DNA of 64,000 bases from Streptomyces justiciae (GTDB lineage: Bacteria; Actinomycetota; Actinomycetes; Streptomycetales; Streptomycetaceae): contig NZ_JADDXU010000012.1 in NCBI RefSeq assembly GCF_015163075.1, positions 271,672 through 335,671 on the forward strand. The letters are read 5' to 3'. Below are positions 9,875-18,166 of this stretch, piece after piece. The notes under the pieces were generated by a model. That model was not told the DNA's origin. It saw only the letters and a list, made by a program, of their open reading frames with translations, and made no database searches. Position numbers and translations under genes: made by a program. Numbering within the stretch: the first letter of the stretch is position 1; each line of letters opens with the position of its first letter.

Positions 9875-10651
9875 CTACACCGACCGCTGGTACGACCTGA
9901 ACGTCCGTATCGACAGCCACACCGCCGCCACCGCGAGCGCCAGCAGCGCCCCGCCACGCCCCAGCACCGCGCCCCAGTCCGGGTTCTCGGACAGGGCCGA
10001 ACGACCGGCCACCATCGCCCAGTTGAGCGGATTGAAGTCGGCGACGTGCCGCATCCAGGACGGCATCTGGCTCGGCGCCATGAAGGCGGAGGACAGGAAC
10101 GTCAGCGGCAGCAGCAGGAAGGTGTTGATGCCGATGATCGACTCCCGCTCCCGCACCAGCATCCCCAGCGCGTTGGAGAACGCGCCGAAGACGGTGCCGA
10201 GCAGGACCGAGGCGAGCACCAGCACCGCGACGCCCGCGATCCCGCCGGGGCAGTCCGCCCCGCCCAGCAGCCCGAGCAGCACGATGACGACCGACTGCAG
10301 GGCGGTGACCAGGCCGTTGTTGACGACGTTGCCGTTCATCAGCGCGGCCCGGCTGACCGGCGTGGTCAGGAAGCGGTCGAGGGTGCCGCGCTGGATCTCG
10401 TCGAGGGTGGTCATCCCGGCCCACATGTTGGAGCTGAGCGCGCTCATCACGACCACGCCCGGGACGAGGTAGTCGAGGTAGGAGGTGGTGCCGAAGCCGC
10501 CGAGCTCGACGACCTCGCGGAACAGGCTGCCGAACAGGAACAGCCAGATGACCGGCTGGATCAGGGTGATGATCGCGTAGGCGGGCTGCCGTACGAACAC
10601 CATGAGTTGACGCTGCGTCATGTACCAGGTCTGGGAGACGGCGGTGCTCAT
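9875..10651 (-). CDS. ABC-2 type exporter permease (DrrB-like)
   Basis: A 258-residue membrane protein with six hydrophobic segments and the ABC-2 signature LDYLVPGVVVMSALSSNMWAGM and LDEIQRGTLDRFLTTPVSRAAL. It forms the membrane channel of a drug or lipid exporter with the ATPase encoded upstream; the coding regions overlap by 4 nt. The substrate cannot be read from sequence. The operon is preceded by a PadR regulator, typical of drug-inducible exporters. Confidence 0.9.
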   Translation of the reverse strand: MSTAVSQTWYMTQRQLMVFVRQPAYAIITLIQPVIWLFLFGSLFREVVELGGFGTTSYLDYLVPGVVVMSALSSNMWAGMTTLDEIQRGTLDRFLTTPVSRAALMNGNVVNNGLVTALQSVVIVLLGLLGGADCPGGIAGVAVLVLASVLLGTVFGAFSNALGMLVRERESIIGINTFLLLPLTFLSSAFMAPSQMPSWMRHVADFNPLNWAMVAGRSALSENPDWGAVLGRGGALLALAVAAVWLSIRTFRSYQRSV

Positions 10652-11667
10652 CGCTCACCTCCGGCGAGGACGAGCGCGTCGGCCTGCTCGTAGGACGCGT
10701 CGGTCTGCGCGTACCGGCGGCCGGTGTAGCGCAGATACACGTCGTCGAGCGAGGGGCGGGCGACGGTCGCGGCGGCGACGCCGACGCCGGCCCGCTCCAG
10801 GGCGCCGAGCAGGGCGGGCATCGCGGCCGCCCCGTCGTCGGCGCGGACGCTGGCCCGGTGGCCGTCGACCACCACCTCGTGCACGCCCGGCAGTCCGCCG
10901 AGGGCGCCCTTGAGCAGCGTACGACCCGCTTCGCCGACCGTGGCGCGCAGTTCCAGGTGGACGGCGTCGCCGCGGAGTTCGCCCTTGAGGGCGTCAGGGG
11001 TGCCTTCGACGACGACCCGGCCGCGGTCGACGATCGCGACGCGTTCGGCGAGCCGGTCGGCCTCTTCGAGGTAGTGCGTGGTGAGCAGGATGGTCAGCCC
11101 CTCCTCGCCGGCGAGCCGGCCGATCTCGTCCCACATCGCGCTGCGGGCCTGCGGGTCGAGGCCGGTGGTGGGCTCGTCGAGGAAGAGGACCTGGGGGCGG
11201 TGCACCAGCCCGAGGGCGACGTCCAGTCGGCGTCGCATGCCGCCGGAGTAGCCCTTGACCTGGCGGTTCGCGGCGTCGGCCAGGGTGAAGCGGTCGAGCA
11301 GCTCGGCCACCCGGCGGTCGAGGTCGGCACCCTTCACGCCGTAGAGCCGCCCTTGGAGCCGGAGGTTCTCGCGGCCGGTAGCGACGGGGTCGGCGCCGGA
11401 GTTCTGGGCGACCACGCCGATCGCGCGGCGGACCCGGTCCGGGTGGCTCAGGACGTCATGGCCGGCGACGGTGGCGGAGCCGGAGTCGGGGCGGGCCAGG
11501 GTGGTGAGGATCTTGACGGTGGTGGACTTGCCGGCGCCGTTGGGGCCGAGGAGCCCGAAGACCGTGCCGGGTTCGACGGTGAGGTCCATGCCGTTGAGGG
11601 CGGTGACCTCAACGGGGTAGGTCTTGATCAGCTGACGCGCCTCTACCGCGGGCGCACGGGTGTTCAT
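10648..11667 (-). CDS. ABC exporter ATPase (DrrA-like)
   Basis: A 339-residue ATPase: Walker A GPNGAGKST near residue 42, signature YSGGMRRRLD near 143, Walker B VLFLDEPTTGLD near 165, and a 100-residue C-terminal DrrA-type extension (PALLGALERAGVGVAAATVARPSLDDVYLRYTGR). It energises the DrrB-like permease, with which it overlaps by 4 nt. DrrAB pairs typically give self-resistance or export lipophilic compounds. Confidence 0.93.
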   Translation of the reverse strand: MNTRAPAVEARQLIKTYPVEVTALNGMDLTVEPGTVFGLLGPNGAGKSTTVKILTTLARPDSGSATVAGHDVLSHPDRVRRAIGVVAQNSGADPVATGRENLRLQGRLYGVKGADLDRRVAELLDRFTLADAANRQVKGYSGGMRRRLDVALGLVHRPQVLFLDEPTTGLDPQARSAMWDEIGRLAGEEGLTILLTTHYLEEADRLAERVAIVDRGRVVVEGTPDALKGELRGDAVHLELRATVGEAGRTLLKGALGGLPGVHEVVVDGHRASVRADDGAAAMPALLGALERAGVGVAAATVARPSLDDVYLRYTGRRYAQTDASYEQADALVLAGGER

Positions 11668-11790
11668 GGCAGGTGCTCTCCTGGGTGAGCGGATGACAGC
11701 TGATCCGCCGGAGGGGCACCGGGCTATCCTGGGTGTGCCGCACCTCGATCGCCTGGATGTGCCTCACGGCGGATTCAGCTCGGGGTTCGA

Positions 11791-11830
11791 GGCCCTGGCA
11801 CCGCTGCTGCAACAGCCGTGCCGGGGCCTG
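11791..11830 (-). terminator. hairpin between padR and the ABC exporter
   Basis: A 17-position stem (11791-11807 with 11814-11830) with one G-U pair and one mismatch around a 6-nt loop, lying 19 nt after the padR stop codon. It could end padR transcription or attenuate read-through into the exporter genes. Confidence 0.5.
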
Positions 11831-11848
11831 TTCTCGTTCTGCTTCAGG

Positions 11849-12442
11849 TCACGTTTTCTCGTGCAGGGCCTTCCACTCCTCGATCCCGGGCAGTGCGCCC
11901 GACTTGAGCTCGTCGAGGAAGCCTCGGACCCATTCCGCCTCGGCCTCCACCATGTGGAGCTGGAACTCGTTCTCCACGAGGAAGAGCCGGGGCAGCGTCT
12001 CGTACAGCTTCTCCAGCGCGCCGCGGCTGCTCGCCGCCTGGACCAGCAGGGCTTCGAGCCGCTCCTCCAGCAGGGTCACCACGTCGTCCGGGTGCAGCAC
12101 GCCGAGCAGCGAGAGCGCGGTCTCGAAGATCGGGTACTCCTTGGCCGGGTAGGCGACCAGGTCCGACATCCACTCGGTGGTCTCCTGGCGGCCGGCCGCT
12201 GTGATGCCGTACACCGTGCGCTCAGGGCGGTTGCCCTGCCGCTCCACGTCCGTGACCTCGACGAAGCCGTGCTTCTCGAGGCTCTGCACGACCGTGTAGA
12301 GCGAGCCATAGTTGATCTTCGTGCTGGAGTCCTTGCCCTGGCGGCGCAGGGTCTGGGCGATCTCGTAGGGATGCATCGGCTTCTGCCACAGCGTCGCCAG
12401 CACGGCGAGTGCCAGGGGGTTGCGGAGCTTGCGTCGCCGCAT
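11849..12442 (-). CDS. PadR-family transcriptional regulator
   Basis: A 197-residue regulator. Residues 8-90 are the PadR winged helix (NPLALAVLATLWQKPMHPYEIAQTLRRQG, then INYGSLYTVVQSLEKHGFVEV), followed by the effector/dimer domain with a long C-terminal helix. ATG 12442 is supported by AGGTGA 6 nt upstream. It precedes the DrrAB exporter in the same direction, separated by 181 bp, and probably represses it in the absence of a drug-like ligand. ATATCGCGAT-like sequence near 12495-12505 and an ATGTATCGCG near 12531 could be its operators. Confidence 0.9.
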   Translation of the reverse strand: MRRRKLRNPLALAVLATLWQKPMHPYEIAQTLRRQGKDSSTKINYGSLYTVVQSLEKHGFVEVTDVERQGNRPERTVYGITAAGRQETTEWMSDLVAYPAKEYPIFETALSLLGVLHPDDVVTLLEERLEALLVQAASSRGALEKLYETLPRLFLVENEFQLHMVEAEAEWVRGFLDELKSGALPGIEEWKALHEKT

Positions 12443-12619
12443 GGTCCGGTTCACCTCGCATCCCCACCCGCATCCGAATATCCGTAGCCGAACATATCGC
12501 GATCTACGACCAACCGTCAATAGACACGATGTATCGCGTTCGGGCGGACCATGCAAGGGCGTGAGGAGTTGGGACCGCCTTCGACATGACCGCGTCATCG
12601 AGGCGAAACAGCGCCTCCT

Positions 12620-12645
12620 TAATTTCTGTCGCCTGACAGGAATCC
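12620..12645. promoter_or_regulatory. second copy of the TetR operator, in front of APC permease
   Basis: The left arm TAATTTCTGTCG (12620-12631) is identical, 12 of 12, to that at 20752-20763; the right arm TGACAGGAATCC (12634-12645) matches 8 of 12. The 2-nt spacer and the 22-nt gap to the downstream start codon are the same as at the DUF1989 operon. Probably bound by the TetR protein encoded at 20017-20643. Confidence 0.7.
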
Positions 12646-12667
12646 CACGTCGAAGGCAGGTGCCTCC

Positions 12668-14212
12668 GTGACGACCACCACCCCGTCCGACGTCCGCCCC
12701 GATCCACCGCACTCCCCCGACGACCGCTCCCTCGCCGAGTTCGGCTACCGCCAGGAGCTGCACCGCAGCCTCGGCAAATACGCCTCCTTCGCGGCCGGGT
12801 TCTCCTTCATCTCCGTCCTGACGACCGTCTTCCAGTTCTTCGCCTTCGGGTACGCGTTCGGCGGCCCCGTCTTCTTCTGGGCCTGGCCCGCGGTGCTGCT
12901 CGGGCAGCTGATGGTGGCCGCCTGCTTCGCCGAGCTGGCGGCGCGCTATCCGATCTCGGGCGCGATCTACCAGTGGTCGTCCCGGCTGTCGAACCTCACC
13001 TTCGGCTGGTTCGCCGGCTGGATCATGGTGATCGGGCAGATCGTGGTGGTCGCGGCGGCGGCCCTGGCCCTCCAGATGGTGCTGCCTGCCATCTGGTCCG
13101 GCTTCCAGCTGGTCGGCACCGACCCGGCGCCGACCTCGGCGGACGGCGCGGCCAACGCGGCGCTGCTCGGGGTGGTCCTGCTCGCGCTGACGACGCTGGT
13201 GAACGTCCTGGACAACCGCGTGATGTCGGTCATCAACCGGGTCGGCGTGACGGCCGAGATCATCGGCGCGGTCCTCATCGTCGTGCTGCTGCTCACGCAC
13301 TCCGAGCGCACGCCGGGCATCACCTTCCACACCGAGGGCGCGGCGCAGAGCGGCCTGTTCGGGGCGCTGCTGGTCGGTTCGTTCACGGCGGCGTACGTGA
13401 TGATCGGCTTCGACAGCGCGGGCGAGATGAGCGAGGAGACGCACCATCCGCGTCGTACCGCTCCCCGTACGATCCTCACCGCGCTGGGCGCGGCGGGGCT
13501 GCTCGGCGGGCTGATCGTGCTGGGCGGCCTGCTGGCGGCGCCGAGCCTCACGGACGGGCACCTCGCGGTGGACGGGCTGAGCTACGTCCTCACCAGCAGC
13601 CTGGGTGACGGGGTGGGGAAGGTGCTGCTGGCCGACGTGGTGGTGGCGATCGCGGTGGCGACCCTGGCGATCCAGACGGCGGCCTGCCGGATGCTGTTCT
13701 CCATGGCCCGCGACGGCCAACTGCCCTTCTCGGCACGGCTCGCCCGGGTCAACCCGCGCACCGGCATGCCGACCGCGCCCGCCCTGGTCGTCGGCACCCT
13801 CGCCGCCGCCCTGCTCCTGCTGAACTTCGCCTCACCGGAGGCGTTCCTGGCCATCGGCACGACCTGCATCGTGATGCTGTACCTGGCGTACGCGATGGTC
13901 ACCGGCCCGCTCCTCGTCACCCGCCTGCGCGGCGGCTTCACCACCACCACCGGCACCGACGAGACCGGCGCCTGCCTCTTCTCCCTGGGCCGCTGGGGCG
14001 TCCCGGTCAACGCGCTCGCCCTGCTCTACGGCCTCCTCATGGCCGTCAACCTGGCCTGGCCACGGGCGGCGGTGTACGACCCGGCGGGGGGCCACTGGTG
14101 GTTCCAGTGGTTCACGGTGCTCTTCCTCGGCGTCACCGTCGCGGCGGGCGTGGCCTACCGCGCGTACAAGGCCCGCGCGACGGTGGCCGCGGAGGCCGTC
14201 GCCCCGGCGTGA
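12668..14212 (+). CDS. APC-superfamily permease, probably urea/guanidine-regulon uptake
   Basis: A 514-residue transporter with twelve predicted membrane segments and APC-family features (SFAAGFSFISVLTTVFQFFAFGYAFGGP in TM1, AELAARYPISGAIYQWS between TM2 and TM3, GFDSAGEMSEETHHPRRTAPRTI around residue 245). It belongs to the amino acid/amine permease group often annotated with urea carboxylase clusters. The operator copy at 12620-12645 links it to the TetR-controlled carboxylase operon 8 kb downstream, suggesting import of that pathway's substrate. GTG 12668 has a GGCAGG ribosome site 7 nt upstream. Substrate is inferred, not shown. Confidence 0.85.
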   Translation: MTTTTPSDVRPDPPHSPDDRSLAEFGYRQELHRSLGKYASFAAGFSFISVLTTVFQFFAFGYAFGGPVFFWAWPAVLLGQLMVAACFAELAARYPISGAIYQWSSRLSNLTFGWFAGWIMVIGQIVVVAAAALALQMVLPAIWSGFQLVGTDPAPTSADGAANAALLGVVLLALTTLVNVLDNRVMSVINRVGVTAEIIGAVLIVVLLLTHSERTPGITFHTEGAAQSGLFGALLVGSFTAAYVMIGFDSAGEMSEETHHPRRTAPRTILTALGAAGLLGGLIVLGGLLAAPSLTDGHLAVDGLSYVLTSSLGDGVGKVLLADVVVAIAVATLAIQTAACRMLFSMARDGQLPFSARLARVNPRTGMPTAPALVVGTLAAALLLLNFASPEAFLAIGTTCIVMLYLAYAMVTGPLLVTRLRGGFTTTTGTDETGACLFSLGRWGVPVNALALLYGLLMAVNLAWPRAAVYDPAGGHWWFQWFTVLFLGVTVAAGVAYRAYKARATVAAEAVAPA

Positions 14213-14228
14213 CGATCTACCCTGGCCG

Positions 14229-15179
14229 GTGATGAGACGCAAGAACCGGATCCCGCCCTCTCCCCTCCCCCAGCGCGAGGGGGTGGACCCGGTGCGAGTG
14301 CGGCTGCCCCCCGAGGGGCCGTGGACCACGGTCCGGGAGCACCTCGTGGAGCGGCTCAGCGGGGCGGGGACCGGGGTCGTCGACGGCATGTTCACGGCGG
14401 GGCAGGTCGTCGACGCGGACGGCCGGGCGGTGGCGCCCGACGCGGAGTACGTGCCCGGCATGTACGTGTGGTTCCACCGCGAGCTGCCGTACGAGCCGGT
14501 CGTGCCGTTCCCGCTCACGGTCGTCCACCGGGACGAACACATCGTCGTCGCCGACAAGCCGCACTTCCTGGCCACCACCCCGCGCGGCAGCCATGTCACC
14601 GAGACCGCGCTCGCCCGGCTCCGCCGGGAGCTGGACATCCCAACCCTCGGTGCCGCGCACCGGCTCGACCGGCTCACGGCCGGACTCGTGCTGTTCACGG
14701 TGCGCCCCGCGGAACGCGGCGCGTACCAGACCCTGTTCGCCGAGCGACGGGTCCGCAAGGAGTACGAGGCGATCGCATCGTACGACCCCTCCATCGCCCT
14801 TCCTCGGACCGTGCGCAGCCGGATCGTGAAGGAGCGCGGGGTGCTGGCCGCCTATGAGGTGGCGGGCGAGCCCAACGCCGTCAGCCGGATCGAACTCATC
14901 GACCGCCGCGACGAGTTGGGCCGGTACCGGCTGCTGCCGGCCACCGGGCAGACCCATCAGCTGCGCGTCCACATGAACGCCCTGGGCCTGCCCATCCTCG
15001 GTGATCCGCTGTACCCGGTGGTGGCCGACGCCGTGCCGGCCGGTGACTTCCGGCGACCGCTGCAACTGCTGGCACGCTCACTGGAGTTCACCGATCCGGT
15101 CACGGGAGTGGAGCACCGGTTCCGCAGTGCCGCGACGCTGGAAGCCTGGTCCTCGTACGCCACCTGGGCCGGTCAGTAA
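14229..15179 (+). CDS. RluA-family pseudouridine synthase
   Basis: A 316-residue enzyme that isomerises uridine in RNA. The catalytic motif HRLDRLTAGLVLF (catalytic Asp in HRLDR) lies near residue 145, and TGQTHQLRVHMNALGLPILGDPLYP near 240 is the family's second signature. GTG 14229 and ATG 14232 are adjacent possible starts. It lies 16 nt after the permease gene and overlaps the convergent P450 gene by 7 nt. Which RNA is modified (rRNA or tRNA) is not evident. Confidence 0.92.
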   Translation: MMRRKNRIPPSPLPQREGVDPVRVRLPPEGPWTTVREHLVERLSGAGTGVVDGMFTAGQVVDADGRAVAPDAEYVPGMYVWFHRELPYEPVVPFPLTVVHRDEHIVVADKPHFLATTPRGSHVTETALARLRRELDIPTLGAAHRLDRLTAGLVLFTVRPAERGAYQTLFAERRVRKEYEAIASYDPSIALPRTVRSRIVKERGVLAAYEVAGEPNAVSRIELIDRRDELGRYRLLPATGQTHQLRVHMNALGLPILGDPLYPVVADAVPAGDFRRPLQLLARSLEFTDPVTGVEHRFRSAATLEAWSSYATWAGQ

Positions 15180-16669
15180 CCCCGCCACCAGCGCAGGAAG
15201 CGCCGCCAGGCACCCATCGGCCGTGCGGGTTCGGGCGTCGGCAGGGGCGGCTGCGGTGCCGTGGGCGCGGCCGGCCGGGGCTCCGCCGCCACGGGCGTCA
15301 CCGGGGCCGTCGGCTCCGCCGGTTCCGTGCTGACCTGCCACGCGGGTCGCTGCTGCGGCACCGGCGCGTGGCCCGGCTTCTGCATGACGTCCTGCTGCGG
15401 CTTGGGCTCGAACCGAACGGGCAGCTCCACCAGATGCCGCGAGGAGATCGACTGCCGCCACTCCAACTCGTCCTCGTGACAGTCGAGTTGGACGTCCGGA
15501 AGCCGCATCAGCAGCGCGTCGACACCGGTGTCGGCGATGCCACGGGCGATGTCCTGACCGGGGCACTCGTGCGGACCGCCGCCGAAGGCGAGGTGGGAGC
15601 GGTTGCCCTGCATGTTGGCGTTGAGGTCGGGACGGACCCGGGGGTCGACGTTGCCCGGCGCGATCCCGAACAGCAGGCCGTCGCCCTTGCGGATGCGCTG
15701 GCCGCCCAACTCGGTGTCCTGCTTGGCGTAGTAGGCGAAGACGGTGCTGAACGGCGGCTCGTCCCACAGGGACTGCTCGACCGCCTGCGGGACCGTCATC
15801 TGGCCGCCGTTGAGCCGGGCGCGGAAGCCGGGGTCGGTGAGGACCATGCGGATGACGTTGCCGATGAGGTTGACCGTGGCCTCGTAGGCGGCCATGAGGA
15901 CGAGCCAGAGGTGGGTGGTGACCTCGTCGTCGGTGAGCTTCGCCGGGTGCAGGACCAGGTGGCTCGCGAAGTCGTCCTGCGGGTCCTTGCGGCGGCGTTC
16001 GGCGAGCCGCTGGAGGACGCCCATGACGTACCCCTGGCTGGCGTTGGCGGTCTCGGTGCCCTTGAGGAGGTCGCGGGTGGCCTGGACGAGCCGGTCGTTG
16101 TACTCGTCCGGCATGCCGAGGATCTCGCACAGGATGGCCATCGGCAGATGCTCGGCGAACTGGCTCATCAGGTCCGCCTCGCCGGTCTCGCAGAACTCGT
16201 TGACCAGGCGCTGGGTGTAGCGGTTGATGTGGCGGCGGATGGCGCGGTAGTCGATGGTCGACATGGCGCCGGTGACCGCGCCGCGCAGCCGCAGGTGCTC
16301 GTCGCCCTCGGCGTAGGAGCAGATGGGCGCCCAGGCGATGTGCGGCATCATCGGGTGGTCGGGCTTGACCATGCCCTCGATCTGCGGGGTCCAGATGCGG
16401 CTGTCCCGGCAGAAGTGCGAGGGCGTGCCCACCAGATGGAGGTTCTCGGCGTGGCCGAGGACGATCCACATGGGGACGTCGTCGTGGAGCAGCACGGGCG
16501 CCACCGGGCCGTGTTCGTCACGGAGTTTCTCGTAGAGCCCTTCGAGGTCCTCCGCCTCGGGGCCGTACAGCCTGTGCAGCCCCCCGGGGCCGAGGTTGTG
16601 GGCGGGGCAGCCGGGGGGCGGGCCGGCCATGGGGCCGGCGCCGGTCAGGGAGTGGGGTTCAGGCGTCAC
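15173..16669 (-). CDS. cytochrome P450 of a conservon, lacking the ExxR motif (CYP156/157-like, rarE-like)
   Basis: A 498-residue P450. The haem-binding loop FGGGPHECPGQ places the ligand at Cys369, and the I-helix shows MAAYEATVN (oxygen-activating acid-threonine pair). The K-helix, where nearly all P450s have E-x-x-R, reads EQSLW at 298-302, so both Glu and Arg are replaced. This matches what is reported for the CYP157 family, which is found in conservons. After the P450 fold (ending near residue 415) there is a Pro/Ala-rich tail closing with the basic-aromatic MGAWRRFLRWWRGY, absent from ordinary soluble P450s. It is the last gene of the cvn-like operon, 75 nt after the GTPase gene. Confidence 0.9.
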   Translation of the reverse strand: MTPEPHSLTGAGPMAGPPPGCPAHNLGPGGLHRLYGPEAEDLEGLYEKLRDEHGPVAPVLLHDDVPMWIVLGHAENLHLVGTPSHFCRDSRIWTPQIEGMVKPDHPMMPHIAWAPICSYAEGDEHLRLRGAVTGAMSTIDYRAIRRHINRYTQRLVNEFCETGEADLMSQFAEHLPMAILCEILGMPDEYNDRLVQATRDLLKGTETANASQGYVMGVLQRLAERRRKDPQDDFASHLVLHPAKLTDDEVTTHLWLVLMAAYEATVNLIGNVIRMVLTDPGFRARLNGGQMTVPQAVEQSLWDEPPFSTVFAYYAKQDTELGGQRIRKGDGLLFGIAPGNVDPRVRPDLNANMQGNRSHLAFGGGPHECPGQDIARGIADTGVDALLMRLPDVQLDCHEDELEWRQSISSRHLVELPVRFEPKPQQDVMQKPGHAPVPQQRPAWQVSTEPAEPTAPVTPVAAEPRPAAPTAPQPPLPTPEPARPMGAWRRFLRWWRGY

Positions 16670-16744
16670 AGTGGTCGCTCCGAAGTGGATCCGGTTGCAG
16701 GGGAGTTGAGGTCGGGTGGCGGCGCCCGTCAGAGATGCGGGGCG

Positions 16745-17365
16745 TCAGGTGAGGGCGCCCGTCATGGCGAGCGAGTGCAGGAAGCGCATCAGGGTCATCA
16801 GCACGTCGCGGCTGGACGCCCGGCGGCGCGCGTCGCACTCCACGATGGGGATGTCCGGGGCCAGGTCGAGCGCGCTGCGCAGGTCCGCGATGGGGTAACG
16901 CGGCCCGTCCGGGAAGGTGTTGACGGCGACGACGAAGGGCACGCCGCGCTCCTCCAGTCGTCCTATGACGTCGAAGCTGACCTCCAGGCGGCGGGTGTCG
17001 ACGAGCACCACCGCGCCGAGCGCGCCTTCGAACAGGCCGTTCCACAGGAACCAGAAGCGTTCCTGGCCGGGGGTGCCGAACAGGTACAGCACGAGCTGGT
17101 CGGTGATGCTGATCCGGCCGAAGTCCATGGCGACGGTGGTGGCCGTCTTGGTGTCGGAGCCGAAGTTGTCGTCGACGCCGATACCGGCCTGCGTCATGGT
17201 CTCCTCGGTGGTCAGCGGCCTGATCTCGCTGACCGAGCCGACCATCGTCGTCTTGCCGACTCCGAAGCCGCCCACGATCACGATCTTCACCGCGGCCTGG
17301 GCCGTGTGCGGCAGATGATCCTCTGTCCGTGGTCCGGGGATGGTGTCAGAGCCTTTGAAGTCCAT
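16745..17365 (-). CDS. cvnD9: conservon GTP-binding protein CvnD
   Basis: A 206-residue small GTPase-like protein with P-loop GGFGVGKTT near residue 32, switch region VAMDFGRISI, G3-like LFGTPGQERF near 95, and AVNTFP in the position of the base-recognition loop. It is the fourth component of the conservon, which behaves like a membrane-associated G-protein-coupled module in Streptomyces. The start overlaps the DUF742 gene's end by 20 nt. The number 9 is assigned from remembered gene order near the helicase and tat genes and is less certain than the family. Confidence 0.9.
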   Translation of the reverse strand: MDFKGSDTIPGPRTEDHLPHTAQAAVKIVIVGGFGVGKTTMVGSVSEIRPLTTEETMTQAGIGVDDNFGSDTKTATTVAMDFGRISITDQLVLYLFGTPGQERFWFLWNGLFEGALGAVVLVDTRRLEVSFDVIGRLEERGVPFVVAVNTFPDGPRYPIADLRSALDLAPDIPIVECDARRRASSRDVLMTLMRFLHSLAMTGALT

Positions 17366-17762
17366 GCATCACCGCTTCGAGAAGGGAACGGTCGGGGAGC
17401 GCCTGCCGGACGATCGGGGCGCGCGCCTGCACCAGTTCGGCCGTCAGCATCTCGGTGAGCAGTACGGTCACCACGCTGAACGGCAGGTTGAGATAGGCCG
17501 AGAGCTCGGCCACCGACAGGGGGGCCGTGGTGAGCCGGAGCATCGCCGTCTGCTCGGGCGTCGCGGAGGGCGGTGGGTCGGCGCGCGCCACGATTAACGT
17601 GACGAGGTCGAGGTCGGCGCGTTCGCCGTCCGGTCCCGCGACCACGTAGAGGCGTTCCGGGGGCCGCTTTCCGTCGCCGCCCTCGCCCTCGGGCGTGGGC
17701 TTGGGGACCGGTTCGACCGCTTCTTGACTGGGGTATCGCCGCCGGCGTTGCGGAGGAGTCAT
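17346..17762 (-). CDS. cvnC9: DUF742 protein CvnC
   Basis: A 138-residue DUF742 protein, the third conservon component. The conserved core RLYVVAGPDGERADLDLVTLIVAR lies near 38-62, and PEQTAMLRLTTAPLSVAELSAYLNLPFSVVTVLL near 70-105 is a winged-helix-like region. ATG 17762 overlaps the roadblock gene's stop (ATGA), indicating translational coupling. It probably bridges the sensor kinase/roadblock proteins and the GTPase. No independent enzymatic role is visible. Confidence 0.9.
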   Translation of the reverse strand: MTPPQRRRRYPSQEAVEPVPKPTPEGEGGDGKRPPERLYVVAGPDGERADLDLVTLIVARADPPPSATPEQTAMLRLTTAPLSVAELSAYLNLPFSVVTVLLTEMLTAELVQARAPIVRQALPDRSLLEAVMHGLQRL

Positions 17763-18166
17763 ACGGTCTGGCCGTTGCGCCGGGGCGGACTGGTGAGGTG
17801 GGCCCCGATCCGGACCACCAGGTCGCGCATTCTGTTGCTCATCAGGCCCGGTTCGGCGACCACGTCGGACAGGACCGCGAGGTAGGCGTTGGGGCCGGCG
17901 GCCATCAGATAGAAGTAGCCGCCGTTGATCTCGATGAGGACCATCTTCATCCGGCCGTCGCTGCCCGGGATCTCGTGGGCCACGGCACCGGCCAGGCTCT
18001 GCAGCCCGGCGCAGGCCGCGGCGACGCGGTCGGCGGCGTCCGGGTCGCCGCCGTGGCGGGCGATGCGCAGGCCGTCGGCGGAGAGCACCACGATCATCTC
18101 GATGCCCGGTACGCCATCGGCGAGATCCTTGAGCATCCAGTCGAAGTTGGCGCGCTGCTGGATCAC
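17759..18166 (-). CDS. cvnB9: roadblock/LC7-domain protein CvnB
   Basis: A 135-residue roadblock/LC7 protein, the second conservon component and a likely regulator or exchange-type partner of the GTPase CvnD. Characteristic sequence is FDWMLKDLADGVPGIEMIVVLSADGLRIA at the N-terminus and MVLIEINGGYFYLMAAGPNAYLAV in the centre. The start is GTG 18166, whose GTGA overlaps the stop of the kinase gene, so the two are translationally coupled. Confidence 0.92.
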   Translation of the reverse strand: MIQQRANFDWMLKDLADGVPGIEMIVVLSADGLRIARHGGDPDAADRVAAACAGLQSLAGAVAHEIPGSDGRMKMVLIEINGGYFYLMAAGPNAYLAVLSDVVAEPGLMSNRMRDLVVRIGAHLTSPPRRNGQTV

